The translations under genes were made by a program, and so were the position numbers. The notes under the pieces are model-generated. The model had not been told where the DNA came from. It made no database searches and was given only the letters and a program-made list of their open reading frames with translations. Below are positions 1 through 9,831 of a stretch of DNA of 64,000 bases, piece by piece. Source of the stretch: Polychytrium aggregatum (taxonomy: Eukaryota > Chytridiomycota > Chytridiomycetes > Polychytriales); assembly GCF_025602895.1 (NCBI RefSeq), contig NW_026516211.1, forward strand, positions 1-64,000, given 5' to 3'. Numbering within the stretch: position 1 is the stretch's first letter; each line of letters starts with the position of its first letter.

Positions 1-133
1 AGTCTTATCTTGAACGGATCTTTGCTTCCCTCGCTCCCTCTCCGAGTCCACTTCGGACTCTACCCTTGCTTTCCCTGAGCTCACTTCGAGCTCACTTCTT
101 CTTTTGCCGTTGAGTCCCCTTTGGACTCTAACA
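1..133 (+). repeat. left LTR of element A, 3' end only
   Basis: These bases match the last 133 bases of the right LTR (5622-5754), as far as I can compare by eye without a difference. The LTR ends with CTAACA at 128-133. The rest of this LTR, and the left target duplication, lie outside the window. Confidence 0.93.
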
Positions 134-135
134 TC

Positions 136-147
136 ATTTTGAACGCT
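136..147 (+). promoter_or_regulatory. predicted self-primer binding site of element A
   Basis: Two bases after the LTR end, ATTTTGAACGCT is the exact reverse complement of AGCGTTCAAAAT at 5547-5558 in the LTR. That LTR stretch begins 39 bases after the start of the TATA box, so it should be at or very near the mRNA 5' end. Tf1-type elements prime minus-strand synthesis by folding the mRNA 5' end onto such a site. No TGG-starting tRNA site is present here, which agrees with this reading. Confidence 0.7.
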
Positions 148-205
148 CCCTCTTGGCTTCCCGGCCTTTCTTCTTCTTTCGCCTCTCTTTCCCCTCGTCG
201 ATCCG

Positions 206-1163
206 ATGGCTGACCTGCTGCACCCCCGGCAGATCTCAATGCGTACCTGGCGCGCATGGAGGAGCGTATGAACGCCCTCATGACCCAGAACGCTGCTCTC
301 CATCGTCAGATCCAAGATCTGCAAGCTCCCGCCGCCGCTCCCCGCCAGGTCTACCAGGTGAACAAGCCCAAGGAGTTTCCTAGGTTCCCGCGACGAGACG
401 ACGGCCTTCCTCGCCCAGTGCCACCTCGTCTTCCTCGCCGATCCTGCCTTCTTTGCGCCCGAGCGCCAGAAGGTCCTTTATGCCACCTCCTTCCTCCGCG
501 GCGAAGCTTCAAATGGTACGAGGCCGCCTTTTATATGCCAACCGCTTCCCGGCTTCCTTCGCGGATTTTGAAGTTGCCCTCAAGTTCGACCTTCGGTGAG
601 GACACGGCCTCCTCGCAAGATAAGGCCTTGAACGACCTCAAACGCTTGGTCCAGCTCAAGTCCTGCCAAGCCTTCGCCACCCGCTTCGTTCCAGCTCGCC
701 GCCCGCGTCCAGACTGACGAACCCACCAAGAATGCACTTCTTCAAGGAGGGTTTGAAGTCTGAGGTCAAGTTCCCACCTCATCGGTCTCCCGCCCCGCTC
801 CCGCTTCCTTGCCCGAGTTGATCAAGGCAGCGGTCGAGTACGACGATGCCCTCCATCGTCTCAAGGTCTCCTCCCGTTCCCACCTCCTCCTCCTTCTTCT
901 CGCTCTGCTCCCCATCACCACCATTCTCCCGCGCATGTTTTCTTCTTCCTCCTCTTCTGCACCCACTCCCATGGACCTTGACTCTGTCTCGGTCCGCCCT
1001 GCTAAGCTCTCCGACGTCGAGAAAAAGCGACGTCGTGAGCAGGGTCCTCTGCTTGTACTGCGGGGAAAAGTCTTGTCCCGGCAGTCGCGATGTTCAGCAG
1101 TGCCCGGTTCTGGTCAAACGGAACTCGGGAAATGCTCACAGCCGAGCAGCACCTCGCAAGTAA
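206..1163 (+). pseudogene. frameshifted gag of element A
   Basis: Gag-like peptides appear in sequence order but in changing frames. A coiled-coil-like start (MEERMNALMTQNAALHRQ) is in one frame from 256. The capsid-like segment (LAQCHLVFLADPAFFAPERQ) is in another frame near 400-510. The KAAVEYDDALHR segment is near 825-860, and a degenerate cysteine knuckle (CLYCGEKSCPGSRDVQQCP) lies near 1050-1110 in a third frame. At least four frame changes are needed to read one protein. Real decay and assembly indels are both possible, because the pol frame downstream is clean. The ATG at 206 is the likely original start. Confidence 0.75.
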
Positions 1164-1216
1164 GCGAGGTGGTCTGTTCGGCGATACGAACATCTTCCCC
1201 CTCTGACTCGTCACTA

Positions 1217-1620
1217 TCGGACGATAAGCTTCTTCTTCCGGCCACTCTTATCGTCATGAGTCTTTCTGGCCCGGTCTCCATCTCCCTTTCTGTTTTTATT
1301 GATGATGGATGTTCCGCTCTTGCCCTCATTGATCCTGCCTTTGCCGATCTCCATAAACTCTCTCTTATCCCTCTTTCTACTCCTTACTCCGTTTCCCTTG
1401 CTGATGTTCTTCGGCCGGTTTCATTCGTTTCCAAACCGCGCCTTTGACTCTGACCATTGGTTCCCACACCGAGTCGATTTCTTTTCTTGTGACTCGACTC
1501 TCCACCACTCCCATCACTCTTGGTCTTCCCTGGATGCGCTTGCATAATCCAGTTGTTAATTGGAAGTCCCTCTCCCTTTCATTCTCCGATCCCTCTTGCC
1601 TTGCTGATGGGACACATCCT
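1217..1620 (+). pseudogene. frameshifted aspartic protease segment of element A
   Basis: A retropepsin-like stretch runs through here. A hydrophobic strand followed by IDDGCSALALID near 1295-1335 takes the place of the usual D-S/T-G active-site loop. After a frame change near 1445, a second part ends with ITLGLPWMRLHNPVVNW near 1516-1563, matching the usual ILG-W motif. The active site reads DDG rather than DTG or DSG, and the reading frame is broken, so I expect no active protease from this copy as it is written. Confidence 0.65.
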
Positions 1621-4600
1621 CGCGGATGTCTCTGCTTCTTCCTTGGACACTCCGTCCGCTTCCGGCTCCTCGCCTCCCCCTTCGGGCACTTCGCCTTTGA
1701 CTCCTCCTCCCTCCGGTCCTTCCCTTACACCGGTTCCCTCCTTTGGCACTTCGCCTTCCCTTTCTTCCCGCCTTGACTCTGCTTCGCTTTCTGAAGAGCC
1801 AACGGCTTTATCTTCACCCGACATTGAGCTCGTTAATGCGGCGAGTCTTCTCCGTCTTGCACGGGAAGACAAGCTCGACATTTTCGCTGCCCAAATGGAT
1901 ATCCGTCCTCCTTCGCCGGAGACGTATCCTACGGTGTCGATAAGGTCCGTGCTCACGACGAAGGTGTATGCCGAGTCTGGCACCCCTGTTGACTCTCGAG
2001 GCGTCCCACTCAAATACAATGAGTTTGGCGACGTTTTCAGCCTCAAGTCTGACCCTCCTTCTTCCTTGCCTCCTCATCGTCCGTATGACTTGTCCATTGA
2101 GTTTGTACGGACCGAGGATGGAAAGGAACCTCGTTTGCCAAAGCCGGGGAAAGTCTATCCTTTGTCCCCGGCCGAGGAATCTGCTCTTTCGGAGTATCTG
2201 ACCAACGCCCTCGCACGTGGTTGGATCTCCAAATCCTCTTCTCCCGTTGGTGCTCCCTGCTTCTTCGTGAAGAAGCCCAATGGTGGTCTTCGCCTTTGCG
2301 TCGACTACCGAGGCCTCAATGCCATCACGAAGAAGAACCGTTACCCACTTCCCCTCTTCCAGGATCTTCTGGATAAACTTTCTTCTGCCCGCGTCTTCTC
2401 ACACCTCGACCTTCCTGATGCTTACCACTTGGTTCGTGTCAAGAAGGGCGATGAGTGGAAGACTGCTTTTGTTTGCAAATCTGGCTCATTTGAGTACAAT
2501 GTTATCCCCTTTGGTCTTTCGAATGCCCCCGCTGCTTTTCAGTTTTTTATGAACGACATCTTCTCGGACCTCCTTGGTGTCTGTGTTGTCATTTATCTTG
2601 ACGACATCCTGATCTTCTCAAAAGATCCCCAGGAGCATGAGGAGCATGTTAAGCTTGTTCTCTCTCGCCTTCGTGAACACTCCCTTAAGGTCAATCCGGC
2701 CAAGTGTTCTTTTGACCTTTCTGAAGTTGACTTTCTCGGCATGATCATTTCTGCCGATGGCATCAAAATGGACCCTGCCAAGGTCGAGGCCGTTTCCCTT
2801 TGGCCTGTTCCCTCTTCTGCTCGCGATATCCAAGTCTTTATTGGTTTCGCAAACTTTTACCGCCGCTTCGTCAAGGACTTTTCCGCACTTGCTCGTCCTT
2901 TGACTTCCCTCACTACCAAATCCTCCACCTTCTCTTGGTCTCCCGAGGCCCAAGAGGCTTTTGATTCTCTTAAACTTTCCTTCACTTCCGCACCTATTCT
3001 TCGATACTTTGATTTCTCTAAACCCGCTGTCATCGAGCCCGATGCTTCTGACTTTGCTTTGGGTGCCGTCCTTTCTCAGTTTGACCCTGACGGCGCTCTT
3101 CACCCCGTTGCTTTTCACTCTCGGCAATTCCGTCCCGCCGAGGTGAATTATGACACTCACGACAAAGAGCTCCTCGCCATTGTCGATTCCTTTACCGCCT
3201 GGCGTCATTACTTGATGGCTGCCGACCCTGATATTCCCACTCTTGTTTTCTCTGATCATCAGAACCTTACCCGGTTCACTGCCGCTTCTCAACTTTCTCG
3301 CCGCCAGTTCCGGTGGGCCCAATTCCTTTCTGACTTTGCTTTTCGCATTTACCACCGCCCTGGTCGTCTCAACACCATAGCCGATGCTCTCAGTCGCCGT
3401 TCTGACTTTGAGATAAAGCCTGGTGACTCCCTCCACTCCACCAACTTCCTTCAGCTGTTCGAGTCTATTTCTCTCGACAGCATCACTGTTATCGGCTCGA
3501 ATCCCGACTTTCTTTCCGAGATTCGAGCTGCCACCCTTTCTTGTTCCCTCCTTTCTGACTTTAACGCCAAACGTCTTGATGGCGATTACTCCTTCCGTGA
3601 CGGTCTCCTTTACTTTAAAGACCTGATCGTTGTCCCTTCCCCCGAGCTCCAGCTCAAAGTGTTTGAGCAACGTCACTGCTCCGCTGCCGCTGGTCACTTT
3701 GGTCTTGCCAAGACCGTTGAGCTCGTCTCCCGGGACTTTCACTGGCCCCGGCTTCGTAAGTCTGTGCGTCGCTTCATTGCTAATTGTGAAGCGTGCCAGC
3801 GAGCCAAGCCGTCCCGTCACTCCCCTTATGGTTTACTTCATCCTCTCCCCGTTCCTTCCGAACGTTGGTGGGACCTGTCGATGGACTTCATCACGGATCT
3901 CCCACCTTCGAACGGTTTTGACTCGATCTTCGTGGTTAAGGACCGCCTGTCCAAACAAGCACACTTTGTGCCCACCACGAAGACGGTTACAGGCGAGCAA
4001 ACCGCCGAACTCTTCCTCTCCCACATCTTCCGCTTGCATGGTTGTCCCCGGTCTATTGTTTCGGACCGAGGAACTCAGTTTACTTCGGCCTTCTGGAGGC
4101 GCTTCAATGAGCTTCTGAAGACGAAGATTTCCCTTTCTTCTGCCTTCCACCCCGAGACCGACGGTTCGACCGAGGTTCTCAACCAGGTCATCGAGCAGTA
4201 TTTGCGTATCCATTGCAATTACCTGCAAGACGACTGGACCCTTCACCTTCCCCTTGCCGAGTTCACTTACAACAACTCGGAAAACACCTCCACTGGCATG
4301 ACTCCCTTCTTTGCAGTCCATGGCCATCACCCCATTTTCGATCCCTCTATCATTCGTGATCCCTCTGTTGTGCCCTCTGCCGAAGAACGTGTCGACCGAC
4401 TTCAGACCGTTCTCGAGGATCTCAAGGCCAACCTCCGGGTTGCCCAAGAGTCCTACACTGTGCAGGCCAACAAATCCCGTCTCCCCACTCCCGACATCTC
4501 CGTTGGCGACCTCGTTTTTCTGGATCGTCGCCACATTCGCACCCTTCGTCCCTCCAACAAGCTTGACCAGAAAAAGCTTGGCCCCTTTAAAGTTCTTCGC

Positions 4601-4951
4601 CGCATCAACCCCGTTGCCTTTGAGCTTAAACTCCCTTCCACACTTAAAGTTCACCCCGTTTTCCATGTATCCCTCCTTGAACCCCGAACGAAGGACATTG
4701 TTCCCGAGTTCACCCAACCAGAACCACCTCCCATTCTTGTTAACTCCCAGGAAGAGTTTGAGGTCGAGACTGTTCTCGATTCTCGGCTCTTCCGTGGTCG
4801 CTTACAGTACTTGGTTCAGTGGAAGGGCTATTCCGAGACTGACCGGTCTTGGGAGCCCGCTGCCAATGTTTCCCACGCCACTGATCTTGTTGCTGACTTC
4901 CACCTTCGCTATCCCTCAAAGCCGAAGGCGACGTCCGGAGTTCGTCGCTAA
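1520..4951 (+). CDS. element A pol: RT, RNase H, integrase, chromodomain
   Basis: The frame is open for 1,143 codons, but true Pol sequence starts only after about 1620, where the protease frame ends. Domains in order are a Ser/Pro-rich linker, then reverse transcriptase with YLDDIL (about 2596-2613), then RNase H with a PDASDFALGAVLS motif (first acidic residue retained, a P in place of the usual T before it). The integrase zinc domain (GHFGL through CEACQRAK) and the DDE core (MDFITDLP, SDRGTQFTS, DGSTEVLNQ) follow. A C-terminal chromodomain contains YLVQWKGYSETDRSWEPAANV. All catalytic acidic residues of RT and integrase are present. The length fits an almost complete Ty3/gypsy pol. The stop codon is 12 bases before the right LTR. 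Confidence 0.93.
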   Translation: MVFPGCACIIQLLIGSPSPFHSPIPLALLMGHILADVSASSLDTPSASGSSPPPSGTSPLTPPPSGPSLTPVPSFGTSPSLSSRLDSASLSEEPTALSSPDIELVNAASLLRLAREDKLDIFAAQMDIRPPSPETYPTVSIRSVLTTKVYAESGTPVDSRGVPLKYNEFGDVFSLKSDPPSSLPPHRPYDLSIEFVRTEDGKEPRLPKPGKVYPLSPAEESALSEYLTNALARGWISKSSSPVGAPCFFVKKPNGGLRLCVDYRGLNAITKKNRYPLPLFQDLLDKLSSARVFSHLDLPDAYHLVRVKKGDEWKTAFVCKSGSFEYNVIPFGLSNAPAAFQFFMNDIFSDLLGVCVVIYLDDILIFSKDPQEHEEHVKLVLSRLREHSLKVNPAKCSFDLSEVDFLGMIISADGIKMDPAKVEAVSLWPVPSSARDIQVFIGFANFYRRFVKDFSALARPLTSLTTKSSTFSWSPEAQEAFDSLKLSFTSAPILRYFDFSKPAVIEPDASDFALGAVLSQFDPDGALHPVAFHSRQFRPAEVNYDTHDKELLAIVDSFTAWRHYLMAADPDIPTLVFSDHQNLTRFTAASQLSRRQFRWAQFLSDFAFRIYHRPGRLNTIADALSRRSDFEIKPGDSLHSTNFLQLFESISLDSITVIGSNPDFLSEIRAATLSCSLLSDFNAKRLDGDYSFRDGLLYFKDLIVVPSPELQLKVFEQRHCSAAAGHFGLAKTVELVSRDFHWPRLRKSVRRFIANCEACQRAKPSRHSPYGLLHPLPVPSERWWDLSMDFITDLPPSNGFDSIFVVKDRLSKQAHFVPTTKTVTGEQTAELFLSHIFRLHGCPRSIVSDRGTQFTSAFWRRFNELLKTKISLSSAFHPETDGSTEVLNQVIEQYLRIHCNYLQDDWTLHLPLAEFTYNNSENTSTGMTPFFAVHGHHPIFDPSIIRDPSVVPSAEERVDRLQTVLEDLKANLRVAQESYTVQANKSRLPTPDISVGDLVFLDRRHIRTLRPSNKLDQKKLGPFKVLRRINPVAFELKLPSTLKVHPVFHVSLLEPRTKDIVPEFTQPEPPPILVNSQEEFEVETVLDSRLFRGRLQYLVQWKGYSETDRSWEPAANVSHATDLVADFHLRYPSKPKATSGVRR

Positions 4952-4963
4952 GGAAGGGGATGA
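4950..4963 (+). promoter_or_regulatory. polypurine tract of element A
   Basis: AAGGAAGGGGATGA lies directly before the right LTR and overlaps the pol stop codon. A purine run at this place is the expected plus-strand primer. Its composition and position are the only evidence. Confidence 0.6.
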
Positions 4964-5507
4964 TGTTAGGGATAGCTCCTGCTTGTTCTCCACTTTGACT
5001 GCACACTTGGCTATTCTTTTGCCTTTCTGTTTGTTTGTGTGTAGCCTTGCAGTTCCCCTCCGATTTTCCGCCTTTTGCCTGTCTTTTCCGCTCCTTCCGC
5101 ACTTCCGTTTTCCCGCGCTGCTCCGCTTCCTTTGTCTTCTTCGCACGCGCCGGTTTGTTTGTGCACGCGCCTTGCTGCGATTGGTTGCAATTCGGCTGCC
5201 GGTCATGTGTCCCCCCACCGGTGACTCATGACCTGCCTGACCGCCCCGATCTCTTGTTCATCTCGCATGCATTTGCCCCAACCTTATACTTGACCAATCC
5301 GCTTCTTGGACGTTGAGTCACATTGCTTCGCCTTTGCACGTTTCTCCTGCCAGGTGCTTCGCTTTTGCTTGCGCCTCTCTCGCTTTGGTTCTCTGCCTGT
5401 CTCGGTGGTCCTTCTCGGCCCTCGTTCGTGCATCGCCCCCTTCGCCCTGCTCGATCGCCCACTTTTCCCTCCCTTGGCCGCCCTTCGCTGCCAAGTCCGG
5501 ACTTGTC

Positions 5508-5516
5508 TATAAATAG
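5508..5516 (+). promoter_or_regulatory. TATA box in element A LTR
   Basis: TATAAATAG sits in the middle of the LTR, 39 bases before the self-primer complement at 5547. Similar ATAAATAGCC boxes occur in the two other LTR families of this island, near 11330 and 12086. Confidence 0.65.
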
Positions 5517-5605
5517 CCTGACCCCCGCGATGTGTAGTCGAACCTTAGCGTTCAAAATAGGACTAAATAAAGTGCCTTCTACTTTATTCTCTGAGTGTTC
5601 CTCAC

Positions 5606-5749
5606 GTCTCATTTCGAGACAAGTCTTATCTTGAACGGATCTTTGCTTCCCTCGCTCCCTCTCCGAGTCCACTTCGGACTCTACCCTTGCTTTCCCTGAG
5701 CTCACTTCGAGCTCACTTCTTCTTTTGCCGTTGAGTCCCCTTTGGACTC
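5606..5749 (+). other. array of four short hairpins with 5-nt loops in R/U5
   Basis: Four perfect inverted repeats follow one another. They are GTCTC-ATTTC-GAGAC at 5606-5620, GAGTCC-ACTTC-GGACTC at 5665-5681, GAGCTC-ACTTC-GAGCTC at 5698-5714, and GAGTCC-CCTTT-GGACTC at 5733-5749. The last three recur in the left LTR fragment (44-60, 77-93, 112-128). Stem length, loop length and loop sequence are strikingly uniform. A role in RNA packaging, dimerisation or priming is only an inference. Confidence 0.75.
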
Positions 5750-5754
5750 TAACA

Positions 5755-5889
5755 GCAACCCGCAGGTATACCCTGCGGTGGCCTGCCTGCGGTGCGTGAA
5801 AACGCAAAGCGCAGCACAGGTCACGACCCACTGCGCCGCGCAGTACGCGCAGTACGCGCAGCACAGCGTCGGAGATACCATCTCCTACA
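5755..5889 (-). repeat. 3' LTR of element B, truncated by element A
   Basis: On the minus strand this starts TGTAGGAGATGG and breaks off at GGGTTGC, where element A begins. It matches 10913-11047 base for base by eye. It includes a 9-bp direct repeat (TACGCGCAG twice near 5849-5866) and a GGAGAT/ATCTCC hairpin near its start. Confidence 0.92.
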
Positions 5890-5898
5890 CTCCCACAC

Positions 5899-8800
5899 TT
5901 AAGAAGGCTTCCTGCGAGGAGCCCTGCGTGTGCTCTTTATTTGGGGCTCCTCGAGGTGTTTACCGTATTTACTCAGCTCCTCGGGTGCATGGGACAAGTC
6001 CTCCAGTGTTTGCCATGTGTTGCCCGAGTGTGGGTAACCAACCCACTTGACATAAAACCGAAGTGACCCATCAGCCACTTTCTTGTGCCTCACGATCCTT
6101 TCGACTTCATATTCTTGAGTATAGTATTGTCCGAGGTCGTCTTCCAGTGGTGCGTCGTCCGGGACACCTTCGTCGGCGTCGGGGAACTGTGCTGGACTGC
6201 GGGTCGTGTGGCGACGCAGCTTGGACACATGGAAGACAGGATGGAGCTTGCTTCCAGGTGGCAAGTCCAACAGGTAGTTGAGGGGACTGGGTCGGGCCGC
6301 TATCTTGAACGGTCCTCGGTACTTGGGCAACAACTTCTTTGACTGGGCTTCGGGGACCTTGATGTTGTCGGCGTCCAGGTAGACAAGGTCTCCAACTTCA
6401 AAGGAGACATCCTGGTGTCGGCGGTCGTAGTACTTCGCCATCACTTGTTGCGCATCCGTGAGCGCGTCGGCGATCATCTTGTGTCGGACTTGATGATCTT
6501 TGACAAAGGCACTTGGTTTGGGAGGCAATCCAGCCGTGGACTCGGTCAGTGTCAAGGAGGTGGGAACATCAGGCTGGAATCCGTAGAGCGCCTCAAAGGG
6601 GCTCAAGCCAGTTGTGCTCGACTTGGCGGTGTTGTATGCAAACTCTGCATGACTCAGCTGTATGTCCCAGTCGTCTTGGCTGGTCGAGGCGTATGTCCTC
6701 AGGTATTGCTCGAGGGTGCGGATCGTCCGCTCGGACTGTCCATCCGTTTGTTGGTGGTGCGAGGTTGACATGTTCAGCTTGGTGCCGAGATGGTCGAACA
6801 GACTTGTCCAAAACAAGGAGGTGAATCGGGGGTCTCGATCACTGACGATGGACTTTGGGAGGCCGTGGTGCTTGAACACATGCTTGAAGAACAGCAGTGC
6901 AAGGTCAGGCGCGGAGCATGTCGTCTGGCACGGCACAAAGTGTGCCATCTTGCTGAACCTGTCGACAAAGACAGCGATTGCATCGTGGTCCAACTTGGTC
7001 GTCGGTAGATGCGTGATGAGATCCATGGACATGCTGGTCCAGGGGCGGTCGGGAACAGGCAGGGGTTGCAGCAATCCTTGCTCTCGGGTCGTGCGTGACT
7101 TGACCATCTTGCAGGTATGGCAGGACTCGATGTACTTCTCGACGGTGCGCTTCATTCCAGGCCAGTATGCGACTTTGGCCAGTCGGTCGTATGTCTTCTC
7201 GACTCCAAAGTGTCCAGCGAGGGGCGAGTCGTGGACCTCTTGGAGCAACTTGGTCTTCAACGACGGAATGTCCGGCACACAGACACGGCTGTCCTTCTTC
7301 AGGAGGAGCAGGCCATCACGCACTGTGTACTCGGATGATTCGTCGTCCTTGGGGAGCTTAGACACCTTTCGGAACAGTTCTCCGAACTGTTTGTCGTTGG
7401 CGATGTTGTCTCGGACAACATCCAGCATCGTGTTGTCGACACTGACAGTCGACTCGTACAGTGACGCCAATTGGTAGTCGGGGCGTCGGGACAGTGCGTC
7501 AGGCACCACATTGAGTTTGCCTTTCTGGTATACAACCTCGTAGTTGTACTCGGCGAGGAACTCCATCCATCGCGCTTGGCGTCGGCTCAGGTTCTTCTTG
7601 GTGTCGAGGTAACGCAGTGACTGGTGGTCCGTCACAATCTTGAAGGGCTTGGCGGTACCGTGGAGGTACACTCGGAACTTCTGCAGCGCGTAGATGATCG
7701 CAAGCTGCTCCTTCTCGTGCACGGGATAGTTGATCTCGTGTTGGGACAGTTTGCGCGACTCGAAGGCAACGGGCCTTCCCTCCTGCATCAAAACAGCTCC
7801 CACCGCAAAGTCGGAGGCGTCGGTGTGCACGGAGACATCCGTGTTCGGGTCGAACACAGCGAGGACAGGAGCGTTCGTCAAGGCGTGCTTGAGGGTCTCG
7901 AACGCTTGGCGTTGTGGGTGGTCCCACACGAAGGGGCACTCTTTGCGGAGTAGGTCTGTGAGTGGACCGGCAGTGCGCGCCAGATCGGGGATGAATCGGC
8001 GGTAGTAGTTGACGAGACCGAGAAACGACTGCACGTCAGAGACGCATGCGAGCGGCGGCCACTCGACCACAGACTTGACCTTGGCGGGGTCGACTTCGAT
8101 TCCTCTTCCTGAGACAACGTGTCCCAGGAACGGGACTTGATTCTTGAAGAACTCACACTTGGACAGTTTGGCATACAACTTGTGCTCGCGTAGCTTGGCC
8201 AGCACGCGGGCGACATGACCTTCATGGGTCGCTTCATCCTTGCTGTACACAAGGATATCATCCAGGTACACGATGACAGAGTTGTCGAGCTCTTGGCGGA
8301 ACACATCGTTCATCAGCTGCATGAACGTGGCAGGTGCGTTCGTCAATCCGAACGGCAGCACTAGGAACTCGTACAGTCCGTAGCGAGTCCTGAAGGCGGT
8401 CTTGTGGACATCATCCTCGTGGATGCGGATCTGATGGTAGCCTGAGCGGAGGTCTATCTTGCTAAAGACCTTTGCTCCACTCAGACGATCCATCAACTCG
8501 TCGATCCTGGGCAACGGGTAGGTGTTCTTGATGGTCTGTTTGTTTAGTGCGCGATAGTCGACGCACATCCTGAGATCACCTTCTTTCTTCTTGACAAAGA
8601 GCACTGGTGCACCATACGGTGACTGGCTCGGGCGGATGAACCCATGGGCGAGGAGGTCATCCAACTGGCGCTTGAGTTCGTCCATCTCCGTCAGCGACAG
8701 TTGGTACGTCGGTCTTGACGGAGGCGACGAGCCTGGTTCGATGTCGATGCGATGATCGACGGTGCGTTGGGGTGGCAGGCATTGTGGCAACTGGTCGGGG

Positions 8801-9831
8801 AATACGTCCTTGTACTCGTCGAGCAGCTTGGTCACCACAGGCGGGGGACCGGGACCGGCTTGGTCGGTGTCGTCGACCTCACGCACGACACAGAGGAACG
8901 ACGTGTCCTTCTTGATCAGCCTCTTGAATTGCATGGCTGAGAGGAGAGGTGGCATGTTGGGTGAGGCCATGCCCTGCAGGACAATGTCAGGGCCAACACG
9001 GACAGTGCGGCCTTTCCAGTCGACGACTGGAGTCGGCTCGGCACGAGCAAGCCAGCTCATGCCGAGGATGGCATCGAACTTGGTGTCGATCACTTGGAAC
9101 AACAGGACAGGATGGTACTTGGGATGGAGGGCCACTCGCAGGACCACTTGGTGTGTGCACTGCTGCACACGATCGTCTGCAAGCGCCACACTCATCGGCG
9201 ACTTCTTCTTGGTTGCATGTATGTTGAGCTCCTGGAGCAAGCGTCTGCTGACAAAGTTGCAGCTTGCTCCAGAGTCCACCATCATTCGGACGGTGTGACC
9301 TTGGACGGTGGCAGGGAGGTACAGCAGGGACTCTTCATGGTCCTCCTGCACAGCCTCCTGCACCATGACTTGACTTGGGGGAACGGGCGACACTTGGTCT
9401 TGGTTGGCTTCATCACGGCCACTCGGACATTTTGGATAGGGTTCGGCCATTGCGGGGGCCTGCGGCGTCAGCACGCCATTGCACACGACGTCCACGGCTT
9501 GCGGACACATGTCGGAAGCATCCGACACACACGACTTGACAGGGGTGAGGGCACAGGCGGTCCTGTCCCTCAAGGGTTCTTGATTTTCTTTTTTGTTTTG
9601 GTTTTCAATTTTGGTTTTCTCTTCACGTTCGTGGAGAGGCAGGCGGCTTGCGCCACCATGCACCTCTCGCACGACGCACAACACTTGGTTTGTTTCTCCT
9701 TCGGGGGAGGGGGCGAGGTGAACTTCCTCTGGAGACGCGTGGACTGCATTGAGCAATCCACGGCGTTGGTCTCCTACTAGGGCTCCAGAGCCACCTAGTA
9801 GGGTCGGCCGTTTCCCGACTTCATGGGGCAC
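5899..9831 (-). CDS. element B pol: protease, RT, RNase H, integrase, chromodomain
   Basis: This is a 1,310-codon frame in the -1 frame relative to gag. Real translation should enter at the slippery site (9810-9816), not at the first ATG. Domains in order are a retropepsin with VDSGAS and [10 protein letters not shown], reverse transcriptase with [11 protein letters not shown], and RNase H with [13 protein letters not shown]. Integrase follows, with a zinc domain ([10 protein letters not shown] ... CHTCKMVK) and the DDE core ([34 protein letters not shown]). A chromodomain ([16 protein letters not shown]) closes the protein. Every expected catalytic residue is present. The stop codon lies about 10 bases before the 3' LTR. 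Confidence 0.96.
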   Translation of the reverse strand: MPHEVGKRPTLLGGSGALVGDQRRGLLNAVHASPEEVHLAPSPEGETNQVLCVVREVHGGASRLPLHEREEKTKIENQNKKENQEPLRDRTACALTPVKSCVSDASDMCPQAVDVVCNGVLTPQAPAMAEPYPKCPSGRDEANQDQVSPVPPSQVMVQEAVQEDHEESLLYLPATVQGHTVRMMVDSGASCNFVSRRLLQELNIHATKKKSPMSVALADDRVQQCTHQVVLRVALHPKYHPVLLFQVIDTKFDAILGMSWLARAEPTPVVDWKGRTVRVGPDIVLQGMASPNMPPLLSAMQFKRLIKKDTSFLCVVREVDDTDQAGPGPPPVVTKLLDEYKDVFPDQLPQCLPPQRTVDHRIDIEPGSSPPSRPTYQLSLTEMDELKRQLDDLLAHGFIRPSQSPYGAPVLFVKKKEGDLRMCVDYRALNKQTIKNTYPLPRIDELMDRLSGAKVFSKIDLRSGYHQIRIHEDDVHKTAFRTRYGLYEFLVLPFGLTNAPATFMQLMNDVFRQELDNSVIVYLDDILVYSKDEATHEGHVARVLAKLREHKLYAKLSKCEFFKNQVPFLGHVVSGRGIEVDPAKVKSVVEWPPLACVSDVQSFLGLVNYYRRFIPDLARTAGPLTDLLRKECPFVWDHPQRQAFETLKHALTNAPVLAVFDPNTDVSVHTDASDFAVGAVLMQEGRPVAFESRKLSQHEINYPVHEKEQLAIIYALQKFRVYLHGTAKPFKIVTDHQSLRYLDTKKNLSRRQARWMEFLAEYNYEVVYQKGKLNVVPDALSRRPDYQLASLYESTVSVDNTMLDVVRDNIANDKQFGELFRKVSKLPKDDESSEYTVRDGLLLLKKDSRVCVPDIPSLKTKLLQEVHDSPLAGHFGVEKTYDRLAKVAYWPGMKRTVEKYIESCHTCKMVKSRTTREQGLLQPLPVPDRPWTSMSMDLITHLPTTKLDHDAIAVFVDRFSKMAHFVPCQTTCSAPDLALLFFKHVFKHHGLPKSIVSDRDPRFTSLFWTSLFDHLGTKLNMSTSHHQQTDGQSERTIRTLEQYLRTYASTSQDDWDIQLSHAEFAYNTAKSSTTGLSPFEALYGFQPDVPTSLTLTESTAGLPPKPSAFVKDHQVRHKMIADALTDAQQVMAKYYDRRHQDVSFEVGDLVYLDADNIKVPEAQSKKLLPKYRGPFKIAARPSPLNYLLDLPPGSKLHPVFHVSKLRRHTTRSPAQFPDADEGVPDDAPLEDDLGQYYTQEYEVERIVRHKKVADGSLRFYVKWVGYPHSGNTWQTLEDLSHAPEELSKYGKHLEEPQIKSTRRAPRRKPS
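9773..9816 (-). promoter_or_regulatory. -1 ribosomal frameshift signal between gag and pol
   Basis: On the minus strand the slippery heptamer GGGAAAC (9816-9810) is in the canonical phase for gag (G GGA AAC). A 7-nt spacer (GGCCGAC) follows, then a hairpin: CCTACTAG (9802-9795) pairs with CTAGTAGG (9780-9773), and GGCT (9792-9789) pairs with AGCC (9784-9781). There is a GT bulge and a CTGG loop. The gag stop codon TAG (9797-9795) is inside the stem. Slipping back one base places ribosomes in the pol frame, which starts with AAA CGG CCG after the slip. Confidence 0.85.

Larger units (their letters stand above)
1..5754 (+). mobile_element. Ty3/gypsy chromovirus element A (left LTR cut by window edge)
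   Basis: This is an LTR retrotransposon with gag, protease, reverse transcriptase, RNase H, integrase and a C-terminal chromodomain between two copies of the same LTR. The sequence at 1-133 repeats as 5622-5754, the 3' end of the right LTR. The LTR termini are TGTTAG and CTAACA. Reading the domain order, it belongs to the chromodomain-bearing Ty3/gypsy group. A primer site complementary to its own predicted mRNA 5' end suggests the self-priming Tf1/sushi branch. The pol frame is open but gag and protease are interrupted by several frameshifts. The element lies within the 3' LTR of element B, so it inserted later than B. Confidence 0.93.
4964..5754 (+). repeat. right LTR of element A (791 bp)
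   Basis: The LTR runs from TGTTAGGGAT to GGACTCTAACA, with inverted TGTTAG/CTAACA ends. It holds a TATA box (5508-5516), a possible poly(A) signal (AATAAA, 5565-5570) and four short hairpins in the R/U5 part (5606-5749). The first five bases after it (GCAAC, 5755-5759) are the likely right copy of the target duplication. The left copy is outside the window. Confidence 0.92.

Noticed and set aside
2618-3820. 400-codon minus-strand frame
   Set aside because: Mirror of the element A pol frame; the plus strand carries clear RT, RNase H and integrase motifs.
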